Made by a program: the position numbers and the translations under genes
In this document: positions 11,502 through 23,195 of the stretch, piece by piece
Layout of the letters: each line of letters begins with the position of its first letter
How positions within the stretch are numbered: the stretch's first letter is position 1
Notes under the pieces: generated by a model
What the model was told of the DNA's origin: nothing
Seen by the model: the letters and a program-made list of their open reading frames with translations, nothing else
Databases searched by the model: none
Assembly (NCBI GenBank): GCA_020055645.1
Contig: CM034546.1
Span: 10,230,001-10,294,000 of the forward strand
Reading direction: 5' to 3'
DNA: 64,000 nt
Source: Tomocerus qinae
Lineage: Eukaryota > Arthropoda > Collembola > Entomobryomorpha > Tomoceridae

Positions 11502-13445
11502 TTAGAAAGGCGATTCAACAACCACATCATCTACTGGAAACACACGATCTGCTTTTTTACTAGCAATCTTTTTAATTTTGTTGACAATGCCTAAAATTTG
11601 TAATTTTAATACATATTTTTGGTGCCACAACGATTCCAAAAGTAGGGCAATGAAGGAAAAAAGCATGCAGTATCCACAAAAGAAGAAAATGGTGTGAATT
11701 TTCATTATCAAGCTTATTGGGACAGTCTGAGATTTTTGATGTCGCAATATTGTAAGTTTTATTTTATCCTTGAAGTATTTTTGAGAAAAACTATGTTTAT
11801 AGAAATATACTAGAAAACCTTTTTCTTGCATCAATTTAAAATACGATTGGAATTTATAACGGTTGCAATTTTGGAATCGATAAGACATTGGATCAGCGAA
11901 ATCAGACTCCTTTACTGTCATGCAAATTCCGTCAGAAGACACACTAGATGGTATTAAGGGCACAAGGCAATCACTTACAGCTTTCGTGGCTGTATAAAAT
12001 AGCTTCATTGAAAAACTGGTTAATAATTTAAAATTTTTTTTCGCCAATCCCAATTTTTTGTCCTCGGATGTGGCATTCAGTTGCCAATCAAATCTATAAA
12101 CACTCGAATTCATTTTATCCAGAATTTTATATTTTTCAAAGTAACTTTGCCTGTCTTCCTCAATCCTTCCTCTTTTGTCTATATGCAAAATCAATTTATA
12201 TTTGTTATCAACGAGATCTTTAACATCCACGAATTGTTTTCTGTCTGGCGGTGCAATAATCTCGCTTGTTATCCAAGTTTCATATTGAGTAGAAATTATA
12301 AATCCCATGGACACAATTACCAAGTACAAAATGTTTCGCCCTTTACTGGGAACATCATGATTTAAAAGGACGGCTATTGTAGATACAAAGATGAACTCAA
12401 ACTTCTTGTAGAAAAAAGAAATTTTAAATCCTAACACATAAAATGAAATGGGGAATAGCGAAAATATCAGCCACCAACAATAATCATCAAATGTATTCTG
12501 AACTAGAACTGTCAAAGGAGTGTCGAGATATTGAGCATTTGGTTCACAGTAATACGGAATCATCTCCTTTAAGAATTCAATAAAAAGTGTATCATACCAA
12601 AGTATAGCATAAGTATTCACCATATTATGTGCTAACATATTAATAACTCCACACCGTCGATGCTCTTTTTTTAGATTTTCAGGTCGTTTTGCATATACTG
12701 CAGTAAAATTTAATCTTTCAGCCATTAATTCTACAGCTCTCACTGAATTTCGACAATTATATTTCATTTTCGTCGTTGAGTAGAGAGACTTCCTACATTT
12801 TGGTATTTTTCTACTGCCACCGGATTTAAAATCTCCATATTGACCACCAATTTCAGTATTATGAAGATTTCCATTTAAAACTGCCCAAATCCTTTCCCAT
12901 TCTTCTTCAGAGACTTCATTATCAATCTGATAAAATATTAAAGACTCACTTTTTGGATTGTAAAGAATTGTTGTATAGACAGAATATTGATTTTCACTTT
13001 TCATTGCCAATATAAAAATAGGAGCTACCAAATCGTGGATGATGCTTGATTGCCACGCTCGATTCATAGCTTTCGATTCATTCTTGATGACAATAATAAA
13101 TCTTGAATCACGACGATTGATTTCTTTACCAAAATCTTTGAACAGATTTTGTGATATTGGATTTGGCTCCATTAGAATATTGACACTGCAAAAGTGTCTA
13201 GAGACATCTCGTGGATTATTATGAAGTCTCTTGAAAAGTGTTTTGTTGTAGTATAGTCTTGCTATTGTCCATGGTTGGCCATTTTGGTTAGACAGCAAAA
13301 ATTCTGTCTGCAGCTGGGATTTCTTTGAAGTGACAAAGTTAAAATCACAATTATTATAGAATGATAAATTTCGAAAACAATTGACGTTGCTGATGATCAT
13401 GGAAATTATACATAAAAATATAATAAATATTGACGTAGAATACAT
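11502..13445 (-). CDS. Divergent ionotropic receptor, IR-1 (intact)
   Basis: A single-exon frame of 647 aa from the start chosen here. The open frame reaches 13481, but the ATG at 13445 puts a signal peptide (STSIFIIFLCIISMIISNVNC) at the N-terminus, as in IR-2 and IR-4. Layout: extracellular region with S1-like RAVELMAERLNFTAVY; M1 near 319-341 (DDYCWWLIFSLFPISFYVL); pore-loop area near 350-364; M3 near 370-392 (NILYLVIVSMGFII) followed by SEIIAPPDRKQF; S2 lobe; M4 near 582-606; cytoplasmic tail ending with RVFPV. This is the iGluR/IR topology. IRs form ligand-gated cation channels in chemosensory and other sensory dendrites, but the ligand cannot be inferred. The usual glutamate-contact residues are not recognisable, as in most divergent IRs. 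It lies on the same strand as IR-2, 2 kb away. Confidence 0.85.
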   Translation of the reverse strand: MYSTSIFIIFLCIISMIISNVNCFRNLSFYNNCDFNFVTSKKSQLQTEFLLSNQNGQPWTIARLYYNKTLFKRLHNNPRDVSRHFCSVNILMEPNPISQNLFKDFGKEINRRDSRFIIVIKNESKAMNRAWQSSIIHDLVAPIFILAMKSENQYSVYTTILYNPKSESLIFYQIDNEVSEEEWERIWAVLNGNLHNTEIGGQYGDFKSGGSRKIPKCRKSLYSTTKMKYNCRNSVRAVELMAERLNFTAVYAKRPENLKKEHRRCGVINMLAHNMVNTYAILWYDTLFIEFLKEMIPYYCEPNAQYLDTPLTVLVQNTFDDYCWWLIFSLFPISFYVLGFKISFFYKKFEFIFVSTIAVLLNHDVPSKGRNILYLVIVSMGFIISTQYETWITSEIIAPPDRKQFVDVKDLVDNKYKLILHIDKRGRIEEDRQSYFEKYKILDKMNSSVYRFDWQLNATSEDKKLGLAKKNFKLLTSFSMKLFYTATKAVSDCLVPLIPSSVSSDGICMTVKESDFADPMSYRFQNCNRYKFQSYFKLMQEKGFLVYFYKHSFSQKYFKDKIKLTILRHQKSQTVPISLIMKIHTIFFFCGYCMLFSFIALLLESLWHQKYVLKLQILGIVNKIKKIASKKADRVFPVDDVVVESPF

Positions 13446-15496
13446 TTCGTTATCCTTCAATAATACTTGATAATTTCTCAACTATTTATCGTTGTAATAT
13501 ATAACTAGACACTGTAAGCAATATTTTATATTGTATATAGAACAGGAAATATATTGATTAAACACATATTCAAGTATGTTGAGGAACAAGTGTGCAAATG
13601 CTATGTGAGGACCTATAGTAAATGGTAAACAGGCTGGGTTACTTTAAACACATTTTATAATGTATACGGGAAGTAGTATTTATCTCGACGTGCTATATAA
13701 AATCGTAAAGTCTGTCCGTCCACGCGATGGCACTACCCAGTGGCGGCTCTAGGATTTGTGAGGCTCTGGACAAAATCTTCGCGCGAGGCCCTACAACAAC
13801 TTGCAAAATATGTAATTACTAAATCAAGGTAGTAGGAAAGTCTGTGTACCGTATCCAACCTGCTAACATTTTAATGAGTTTTGATAAAATGACAAAAAAG
13901 TCTATTTTTGGCGCCAAAATAAAATAAAATATCTATTGCTAAAACTAGAAATAAATAGGGCTACGGAACTAAGAAAGTCATCATCATTGATTTGGTTGAA
14001 ATGAAAATTCAAATAACTATTTTTTTGACCTATCATCCAATTCAGGTATTTCTGTTTATTTAAAATCATTTTTAGCCAGCTAAAATGGAACTTGGAAGAG
14101 ACGTATTAAGATTGAATTTTTCTACAAACTATCATTAATTAGTTCAAATCTATGGAATTCTCTGTTTTTAACTGAATTCGGCATAAAAAATTAAGGTTAA
14201 ATTTTTTGATTTTTGAAATTTTATTGAAAACAAGATTTTTCAAAATAAGACTCTAAAACTCTGTTGAAGAGCATGTAAGCGCTACCGAGGAATTTTTCAT
14301 TTGAATATTTTTATTCCTTTATCAAAATTTCTTACCTATTTAAATACAACGACTAATGGAAACTAATACAACCACTCCCGTCAGTTGCCTTTTCAAGAAT
14401 GGCTACATAAAACCTACATAAAACACAAGTTCCTATATACATTTGATGAACATTTATGATGGCAATTACTGCATTACAGTATGTCAAGAAAGTGAGTATC
14501 CATTGGAAATCAGTATCCATAGCAAGCCAAGTCAATAAAATATCAAACTAGCAGGTAGTCAGTAAATAGTCAGTATGCTTGATACGTAATACCACCTAAA
14601 GCTAATCAAAGTATACTAATATTACAGACGCCATATTAGTGTACTACACGTTGGTGCTAATATTATAAATAGTCTAATACTTTGATCTAAATACATTTAA
14701 CAGTTATTATTTGTGTAATTAAATACATAAATACATAATAAATAAATTAAATCTTCTATATTAACTTAAAAACAATTAATTAAAGATACATTAATTAAAT
14801 TCTGAACCGGCTGCAGCTGTTCTGCAATATTTCAAGCATTTGTCGTTACAAAGGAAAAAGTTGAAAACTTTATACAGAAGTATGACTGCAGGGGCATATC
14901 AGTTTGAAACACTTCCAGTGTAATCGTTACTTATATTCACATTGTATTTAGTTGAAAAAGGGTTGACGTCAGCAAAGTTCTTCATTTCTCAAGAGAATAA
15001 ACTGTTGAGCCAAAACACACAAGACAGTTATGAATATTCGATGACTATTTATTTACCATATCGTACCAAATATACCATTCACCACCAATTTTTAGGTGTC
15101 GGAAAATATCATTAAGCAACATTAAAATTCACTTACCACTATGGTAAGTGGTAAATGGTATTTTGTACAGTGTTTGCAATATTAGATATTTCAAGATAAA
15201 ATCTACAACAAATTCTGAGATTTTCTAGTACAAGTCTCGTATTAATACTTCAATCGATTCCAGCTACCCGCAATAGAAACGGTTAAAATATCCCGCTAAA
15301 TGATGGTAGTTAGCTTAGTTGTACATAACAGACAAGTTAAAATGTGTTTTTATTCATCTTTATTGATCTTCAAAGAATCATGTTACCGTTGATGTAATTA
15401 ATACCTAAAGTATCTTAAATGGGCTTTTCTAGCGTTTAATTTTTGTTTAGTCGGACCGGGACCGTAAGTGTAAATACACGAACTGCATAAGCGTTT
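13446..15496. other. Spacer between IR-1 and IR-2, no gene seen
   Basis: AT-rich. CAGTGGCGGCTCTAGG at 13739 resembles one end of a hAT element, but no partner end was found. A recurrent intergenic motif lies at 14961-15050. Confidence 0.55.
14961..15050 (+). repeat. Recurrent TGACGTCAGCAAAG motif, copy 1
   Basis: TTGACGTCAGCAAAG, a TTCTTCATTTCTC segment and then GAGCCAAAACACAC recur, in inverted orientation, at 18685-18772 on the other side of IR-2. The copies therefore bracket that gene. Related cores occur at 24472, 26009, 26416, 37094, 47490 and 47906. Confidence 0.7.
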
Positions 15497-17369
15497 TTAG
15501 TTTTTTATTTTGTTTACAACTGCTAAGATACACATTTTCAGCATCATTTTATTGTGCCACAAACACTCTAGAATCAGGGTTAAGAAGGGGACAAGAAGAA
15601 AGTATCCACAGACGATAAAAATGGTATGCATTTTCATCGAAAGACTAACAGGGACACTCTGAGAATTTAGAATTTTCTTGAAATACAACTTTTTTAACCG
15701 CAGCACAGATCTAAATTCCTCAAATTGTTTGAAATATATTAAGAAACCATTTTCTTGCATCAATTGAAAATAAGAATGAAATTTGTAACGGTTGCAATGT
15801 TTGAAAGCATAAGAAAACGGTTTAGCGATATCAGTTTCCTTTACAGTCATGCAAACTCCATCGGAAGATAGTATAGATGGTAGTAAGGGAACCAAGTAAT
15901 CCATTTGCTCCTTCACGTCTATTCCAATCAGTTTCAGTGAAACGTTAGTCAGCAATTTTATATTGAATAGTGTATAACCTAGTTTCCTGTCCTCTGATGT
16001 CGCATTAAGTTGCATATCAAATCTGTAGACACTCGTATTCATTTTATGCAGTAATTTATATTTTTCAAAGAATTCGGTGTACTTTTCATCCAAACCACGT
16101 TTTATGTCTTTCTGCAGCAACAACTTGTATCCATTTTCCACGAGATCTTTAAAGTCTAAAAATTGTTTTCTGTCTGGTGGTGCAATGATCTCTCCCGTTA
16201 TATACGTTTCATATAGATTGGCAATTACAAATCCCATGGACACAATTACCAAATACAAAATGTTCCTCCCTCTATTGGAAACATCCTGATTTAAAAGAAC
16301 GGCTATTGTAGAAACCAGTATGAACTCGAATTTCTTAAAGACAGAAGGTAGTCTAAAGCTCAAAGCATAAAATGAAATCGGGAATAGCAAGAATATCAGC
16401 CACCAGCAATACTCATCAAATGTATTTTGGATCAGAACCGTCAAGTGAGTGTTAAGGTAACGAGGATCTTCACAGTAATACGGAATCGTCTCAACAGAAT
16501 ATTCAATGAAAACACTTTCATACCATTCATAGGAAAAAGTCCTTCTACTGGCTAACATGGAAATGGCTCCACATCGGCGATGTTCATCGTATAGAGTTTC
16601 ATAACGTTTAGCATAAATTGCACTGAAGTTCAATCCTTCAGCAATCATTTCGACAGCTCTCACATATCTACATTTTGCTTTAGTTTTCGTTGTAAAGTAG
16701 ACACTTTTTTCTGCATTCTTGCTTTTCTGTTGGAAGATTCCAATCCAGAAATCCAAGATAACCACCAATTTGTATGCCATGTAGATTCCCATTTAAATCT
16801 TGCCAAATTCTTTCCCATTCTTCCTCTGAGACTTCTGTTTCAATCTGGATAAGCACATAATTACTTCCTCGATTGTAGAGGCTCGTCGTGTAAACCGAAT
16901 ATTCATTGTCACTTTTCATTGCCATAATAAAGAGAGGAGACACCAAACGTCGAAGCACAGTAAATTGCCACTGCTTAGAATTCATTTCCTTAAACTGATC
17001 TGCAATGACGATTATGAATCTTGAATCCCGACGATTTACTTCTTTTCCAAAATGTGTGAAAAGATAATATAAATTGGGACCTGGCTCCATGACTATATTT
17101 ACACTGCACAAGTTTCTTGACAAATCCCGTGGATTATCTTCATGTCTACCGAAAATAGTTTTGTTATAATGTGACGTTGCAATGGTCCACGGTTGGCTAT
17201 TTTGATTTGACAGTATAAATTGTGACCGATAGTCGGATTGATGGAAGATGACCATGTTGAAATCACAATTACGATAAAACGACAAATTTCTAAAGCCTTG
17301 GACATTGTTGGTAATAATAGAAATTGTAAAATATATAAATGAGTACGTAAAATTAATTTTAATATACAT
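15497..17369 (-). pseudogene. Divergent ionotropic receptor, IR-2 (one frameshift)
   Basis: The 5' part (17369 down to about 16711) has a signal peptide (FTYSFIYFTISIITNNVQG) and the extracellular region. The 3' part (about 16705 down to 15497), in another frame, has S1 (RAVEMIAEGLNFSAIY), M1, pore, M3 with GEIIAPPDRKQF, S2 and M4. Alignment with IR-1 places the join at a run of six A (minus strand; 16705-16710) where five would keep the frame (CRKSVY). The tail stops at NKIKN, about 22 residues before the RVFPV end of its relatives. It could be a young pseudogene or, since the break is in a homopolymer, a sequencing error, but the missing tail is a second, independent defect. Function if repaired by error correction: IR subunit as for IR-1. 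Confidence 0.8.
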
Positions 17370-17888
17370 TTTAAATAAATGGAATTGAAAATACGGTTTC
17401 GATTACACTGGTAAGATATTAACTAAAAAGTTAATGACGTCTAAAACAGCTAAAAATACAAAATTGACAAATTTTTTAAATAGACGACTAATTTATCATA
17501 CCATATAAATCCAAAAGGTTCTGAATGTAACATGTAACTGTTTCTATTACGTAGATATCGTTAGTTGCACGTATCGAAAATCAAAATATAATGTACAAAA
17601 AAATTGCTACTTTTCTTACTTTTAGTTTCAGATTTGATTTAAATATAATAGAACGGTTAATGCTTTTTGAACTTTGTTCAATTTTCAATAAAAGAGGTGT
17701 TATTCAAAAAAGGCTAAAAATTGGAAACACTTAATGGCTATTAGAAGTTATGTAGTTAGACTTTGACATAACAGTGTCATTCACGAAAGTCACTCAAAGT
17801 TTCTTTTACCTGTTTGTTGATCTAGCTGTTGTCAACGAAAGTTGACTACCCACACACATACATATACACGTCCTCATATTATTATAGC

Positions 17889-17891
<3 letters not shown>

Positions 17892-17929
<38 letters not shown>
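17892..17929. repeat. (TA)n microsatellite
   Basis: About 19 uninterrupted TA units upstream of IR-2. Confidence 0.95.
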
Positions 17930-17931
<2 letters not shown>

Positions 17932-18145
17932 GTAGTGCCCTGCAAAACTCTTGTCTTACTAATAAAAGAAATGGCTTAAATGTTTTTTATTTACTCCAGT
18001 TCCATTGAACTAAATAAAACTCTCTTTCGTTCTGCTACTAAAGTTTTGGAATTTAAATGCTTGGATTGCAGTGAAAATATCACAGTGAAAAATACACGAA
18101 GAAATTAAATCAAAGCCACGAATTATATATTATACTACAGATCTA

Positions 18146-18304
18146 AAAGTTAATGAACTCTGTACTATCTGTTATAATCGTAATGAAGAATTAGAAAATC
18201 TATATCATGTTATGGTAAATTGTTTAGTGTATAAACCAATTAGAAATACAGTTCTACAAAATATCCTAACACCCATAAACTTGGAGCATAAAAGACTTAA
18301 ATGA
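18146..18304 (+). mobile_element. LINE fragment, C-terminal zinc-ribbon region
   Basis: A 52-codon open stretch reads ELCTICYNRNEELENLYHVM, then NCLVYKPIRNTVLQ. The spacing CxxC...H...C followed by YKPIR fits the zinc-binding end found after reverse transcriptase in non-LTR retrotransposons. The lone stretch ends in a stop, and no reverse transcriptase was found nearby. Clade not assignable. Confidence 0.55.
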
Positions 18305-18684
18305 ACTGTACGATTATTTTGTCAGAATACAAAAATTACGCTCGTGGATAGTTAACGAATAATAACATTCCAAATTAAATAATACATTGCCAATCTACCG
18401 CTGCCTCCTAGTAAAATAACTTAAACAACTAACTTGACAAATGTAAAACTAATGTAAAACTTAAATTTATACAAAGCACTTAACAATGTCAAAATTTACA
18501 ATCAATTTTTTGTGTGGTGAATGTCAATTCAAGAAGCACAGTAATAAATATCTATTATTATGGGTATAATATTTAATACCCTGGCACATTATATAGACTG
18601 CCATTTATTCTCCGACCTGATTAAACTTTTTATATGAGATTTTCGTGTGAAGGCTTTTGACGGGTTCCTCGTATCCAAAATGTC

Positions 18685-18772
18685 ATCAAATATTCATAAT
18701 ATAGATCGGTGTTTTGGCTTAACTCGCCTGTCTCTGAGAAACGAAGAACTTTGCTGACGTCAATAGGTTTTT
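18685..18772 (-). repeat. Recurrent TGACGTCAGCAAAG motif, copy 2 (inverted)
   Basis: On the minus strand it reads TTGACGTCAGCAAAG, TTCTTCGTTTCTCAGAGAC, GAGTTAAGCCAAAACAC and then ATGAATATTTGATGAC. Copy 1 at 14961 extends the similarity to the same ATGAATATTCGATGAC end. It lies 1.3 kb upstream of IR-2. Confidence 0.7.
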
Positions 18773-19319
18773 TAGAATATATACGACTTGGGGCATTAAG
18801 GAACATACCATGAAGTAATTTGATACGAAAATAGAATTTAGGTTTTAGAACCTACAATGCTTAATTTTTTCAGTTATACTGATAAAGTCTCATATAGATA
18901 ATTTTCATCCATTACAATTCTCTTCACATTTAACATCCTGATTTATTGTTGATAGATCTAATTAAAAAGACGATAGTAGATTATTCGGTTTCCGATTATT
19001 AGCTCAAGCATTTTTAACAAGGAATATAAGTGCCTGCAGCTTTTGTCATTTCGATATATTCAGTCAGTGAACCTAATTGACCTATTCGCGGTTTCTCGAT
19101 TGGTGGGCCAGGGATTGAAGTTTACCAGTAGTTTAGTAGGCGTTTCTGACAAAAGTATAAATAACTCAGAAACCAAATGAGATACCTGCAATGTGTAAAT
19201 TAGTAGCAGGTTCCTCAACTATCATACAATTCAATTTTGAAAATCTCAATCTTCTACGATTCGTAAAACAGGAGTTCTGATTTTTCTACTAAAAAGTACA
19301 GGGGAAAACCACTTATTTT

Positions 19320-19625
19320 GAGTAAATGAACTTAAAGCTTATTGCCTTTAAATTTTCATATCTATATCCTTTCAAACTGGAGAACAATTGAACTTGAAAA
19401 GAATAATAAAAATTTAATTCAATACCAAATTATTCTAAATGAATAAATCCCGAACTAATAAACCTTCTTTATCGTTATATATTATAGTAGTAGGGATATT
19501 TCGGACACTGATTGAACTAAGACTTCTCTTAGATAAGCAAAAATAATAAAATATTTACGCGTGCTATGGCCCGACACTTTGGGTCTCTGACGCCATGCTA
19601 TATTAGGTTTCTCTTGATATACTAC
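19320..19625. repeat. Diverged direct repeat R, copy 1
   Basis: It aligns with 31264-31565 in the same orientation. Shared stretches include CCTTTCAAACTGGAGAACAA, TTTATCGTTATATATTATAG and GACACTTTGGGTCTCTGACG-like blocks. Each copy lies 1-2 kb upstream of a minus-strand IR (IR-2, IR-3), which suggests receptor and flank were duplicated together. Confidence 0.8.
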
Positions 19626-19946
19626 TATATGAATAGGCATGTTTTCCAAAAGAAAGTATTCGCTGAAATTCAAGGTTTTCCTCCTTGATACGGAAAGACC
19701 TCAGCCACTTAAACAAAAAACCCAACATTTTGGGTTTTCGCACATTATTTTTTATATTAATATACATATATATATGATCATAAAAATTATTACATAATTA
19801 TTGTAAAAAGTTATTATTAAAATCAGATATTCAAATTAAGAGTTAGAAAGCAAATCTATAAAACTAGCCGGTCACAGGCCCTGTTATAAATAAAGCTAGT
19901 GTGTATGCCAGGGCAATATTGCAAGATGGATAGAATGTATTTCAGA

Positions 19947-20397
19947 AACTTATTTCCGTCACCCACCTGGTGCGTGAGGGGAAGCAGTTTATTTGCTTAG
20001 TCGGATAAAACCGAATAACACTTGGCAGCATAGACGTAAGTTGTAGGTAAACATCCCATCCAATACAAAAGATGGAACATCCAACCCCATCCATCCCATC
20101 ATCACCAAACACCCAAGAAAAGATCAACATCTTATCCAGCCCACCACCAATATTTAAATAAAGTAATCCATCTAATACAGCCCATCCCCAGTTTCCAAAT
20201 TAAGTACCATTACAGCCATCACCAACACATCCCTTTCAGCCAATTCATACACCTGGATGGGATGTTGGGTATAATGGATGGGATGCTTACATCTAAGCTT
20301 GGCAGTATGAATAATGATGAGTCAGAGTAACGAAGGCGTAACATTATACCCCAAGTCAAAAATGTGACCATAATGGGTGACCAGAGTAAGTACCGAT
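19947..20397. repeat. Degenerate fold-back with CATCCCATCC runs
   Basis: The left part (TCACCCA..CTTGGCAGCATAGACGTAAG..CATCCCATCC) is roughly mirrored on the right (GGATGGGATG..CTTACATC..CTTGGCAG..TGGGTGA). The similarity is patchy, so this is a weak call. Confidence 0.35.
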
Positions 20398-20896
20398 AGT
20401 CACAATAAAATTCCAACACAAAAATATTGGCCCTTGGTCGTAATAAGCTAAAGTTTTAGAAAATTTTGTTTTTTTGGTTTGGAATAACTAATTAATATAC
20501 TACCGTTAATGTATAGTGTCAATGCAAGGAAAATGTCAACTTCCATGACATTCATGACTATGATCAACGAAAATGGAATCACATTAAAGAAATAATCTAT
20601 ATTCGTAAATATTCACCCACCTAAACTTTTTAAGGGCTACTTATACTCTTCCTAATCCTATCATCATCACGATTTGTGACGTCATATTAGAAGTCATAAT
20701 TTTAATCTCTTTAACACATAAGTGGCAGATTCAAAACGTACACATTTGAAATAAAAAATAGTTTACCACTTCAACCCGCTCTGAATATTTTCTATTTAAG
20801 AATGGACTTAGTTTTTCTACTTAAGACGTAAAACGTTTTTAACCTCCTATTAGCTTAAAACCATTTGCGAATTGAAAAAAATATAGTTTTATTATG

Positions 20897-22087
20897 GACT
20901 AGTGAACCCAGCTAAGGGGCAAATCTAGCACTCAAAAGAAATTCAGCAGGCCACCCATCACAGTAATAAAAACATCCCATTAGGTTATTATGTTAATTTT
21001 GTAAATACAAATTATATTTTAATTAATATACTTTTATTTTCTGCAGTGGCAAGGCTGTATTGAGGGGGCATAGGGAGCAGCCACCCAAAATCCAAGAAAA
21101 GGGAAAATTTTTTCTCAAAATACCAAAATATTTCGCTTTAGGCTATTTTTGACTCATTTTAAACAAAATAAGCCAAAATTTTTCGCGCTTTGCGCGAATA
21201 TGCTAAAAGCATATAAGTGTATGACGTCATTGCCCCCTCCAAAATCGACTTCTAAATACGGTGCTGTACAGTGGTTGGAAAAATTAGCTGCAGCCCCAAC
21301 TTCCTGATAAAAAGGAATTTCCTACACCAAATTAATAACTGTAGTTCGTAGAATCAAATACAGGGAACAATGAAAAACTCTATTTTCGAAGAAACTCCCA
21401 CAAAGTTACCAAAACGTTTCCCATTCAAAATCAAATAAATAAGATTCCCCGTGGGATTTTGGAAAACCGTACAAATCCCATGAGTACAAACTTACGAATA
21501 AATATTTTTATAGAATAAATCGTGGCTCTGGCTCCCAGTACTGTTATTTCATTCTACAAAAAGATGGTCCAACTGGCCCAATGGAATCAAGAGGGTAGTA
21601 AAAAGTATACCCAGCTCTACTAAAAAATTGAATAAGTTTGTCGATATAGCAGAACCAATTTGAATTAGAAGTTTTGAAATTCTATTTAATAAGCCACATT
21701 ACGATTATTACGAAATGTCCCCTTTCGCTAATCATTCCCATTCCATCACCACTCACCATTCAACCTTCTTATGTAAATTTCTATTATTGTTTTGATGTTA
21801 TCATAATAATATGAAACGACTCATTTTGGTGGTTTAGAGGAATTGGACTGTTGGACTTGCGCATTTTGCTTTTAAGGAGCCTGCATATATTACGTGCGTA
21901 GTTAATGGGAGGAGGAGGTATTCAAAAAGTGTTGCAGTCAGCACTTGCGTTTCACATGGTGGGAGTGGGTTTTGCGTAACGTAATATGTGCAAGTTTCCT
22001 TGGTTCTCCCTACCACACGTACATATATATATATATAGACAGGTAAATTTATTGCTTTATCAAGTCTGCGATTATATATAGAGATAG
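20897..22087 (+). repeat. Inverted repeat V, left arm
   Basis: The stretch from GACTAGTGAACCCAGC to GATTATATATAGAGATAG is the reverse complement, with moderate divergence, of 35378-36340. The left arm is longer because it carries a 217-bp MITE (21050-21266). It has no convincing protein and is probably part of an old transposable element present in both orientations. Confidence 0.85.
21050..21266. mobile_element. hAT-like MITE (CAAGGCYGTAT family), 217 bp
   Basis: It starts CAAGGCTGTATTGAGGGGG and ends with CCCCCTCC...AAATACGGTGCTG. The flanks TGCAGTGG (21042-21049) and TACAGTGG (21267-21274) are an 8-bp duplication with one change. The uninterrupted site TACAGTGG is retained in the inverted partner arm near 36180. 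The interior carries TTTCGCGCTTTGCGCGA. Confidence 0.85.
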
Positions 22088-23111
22088 CCAATTTTTAAAC
22101 TTTCCTGCGTATAAAATAAGGTCACGGCACGGGGTGTTAAATTGAAAGAAAGAGTTTCAACTACCACGTCTCACAACAGTGACTTTCATAATTTTATCAC
22201 CGCGCAAGCATGTATGCATAAAACCAAGTTCTGGATGGAATTTAGCATCTTCAGCAAATAAACCAAATTGTGTTGTTAATACATTTTGAAATAACGTTAC
22301 GGTGGCCGAGAAATTACATTCATAATTTCATAACATCTGTACACACATACATACAACATACATTTCAATGACGTTTATATTATAGAGTGATGTTCCAACC
22401 CTCAACAATGCTTTAACTTTTAACAGCGGAATGGTAGTAGTTCAAGTCGAATGTATATTACATACACTACCACATCAAAGGCAATATCTGAAGTATACCA
22501 CATGGGTGGAACTACCAGTATATTTTATGACTGTCTGTTCTAACTTCGGGACTATTCGGTCCGATAATGAAAAAGTAGTGCTCTATTTCCTTTGCAGAAC
22601 AATGCGGTGTGAGTGGTCTGGGACTCCTCACCCAACCGGTCGCATTGTTAACGGAAGGAAATTTCTTAAATATTTCATTGTCCGACTCAATGTATGGAGC
22701 CGAAGTTCGAACAATCATGTAATAATATAATATCCACAATAATGTCTAGAATCAATAAACTGTCCACTACTATATACTTGGCCAGCAAACATTCCCTACT
22801 TACAGTAAGAATTTCTGGGAATGGTTTTAACTTGTCTATAAGCCATAGCTGTAGTATAAAATATTGAAGCATGTTTTGGTTAAAAGTAGTTTCACTACGA
22901 CACGAAGAGCTTTTCTGACCCCAAAGAGCTTTTCTTCTAAAGCTGCCTTCCACCATGATAGCGATATATGATAGCCAAGATAATATTATAATATACCATT
23001 ATTATGACAGTATTACAAACAAGAAAATAATTATATTTCACCTTTTGGCGGGCCGTTCTCGACGCTCTAACCTCGCAAGCGGCCGTGTGTGGAAAAGGCT
23101 CACATAATTGC
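22088..23111. other. Intergenic DNA, no gene seen
   Basis: It has overlapping short frames on both strands (22431-22956) without splice context, domain character or homologues in the window. Confidence 0.5.
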
Positions 23112-23195
23112 AATTTTGTGGCATTTTACCTGCGCGCTGGATGGCAGGCTAAAGCCTGCCATCAAATCAGCGCACAGATAGCATGCCACAAAATT
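23112..23195. repeat. 84-bp interrupted palindrome (hairpin-forming)
   Basis: The outer arms AATTTTGTGGCAT and ATGCCACAAAATT are exact. An inner 11-bp stem GATGGCAGGCT/AGCCTGCCATC closes on a 2-base loop, with TGCGCGCTG facing CAGCGCA between them. It could be a small fold-back element or an element terminus. Confidence 0.8.

Larger units (their letters stand above)
1..12494. repeat. Segmental duplication block A1 (left copy)
   Basis: The whole stretch reappears in the same orientation from 52576 to the right edge. Alignment by eye shows only two clear substitutions (5906 region; 12250), single-base changes in homopolymers, a 5-bp indel near 11310 and a 1066-bp insertion present only here. 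The block begins before the window, so its true left boundary is not visible. It holds a DUF4806 gene remnant, a 5'-deleted coiled-coil gene and the 3' half of IR-1. Confidence 0.97.

Noticed and set aside
12081-12365. 94-aa plus-strand frame (also 63587-63871)
   Set aside because: Antisense shadow of the conserved M3-S2 coding region of IR-1.
13739-13800. Start of a hAT element (CAGTGGCGGCTCTAGG)
   Set aside because: No inverted partner end or target duplication was found between 13800 and 15500, so no element could be delimited.
22431-22956. Three overlapping frames of 75-99 aa
   Set aside because: Both strands are open at once, with no homologue in the window, no splice context and no domain character.
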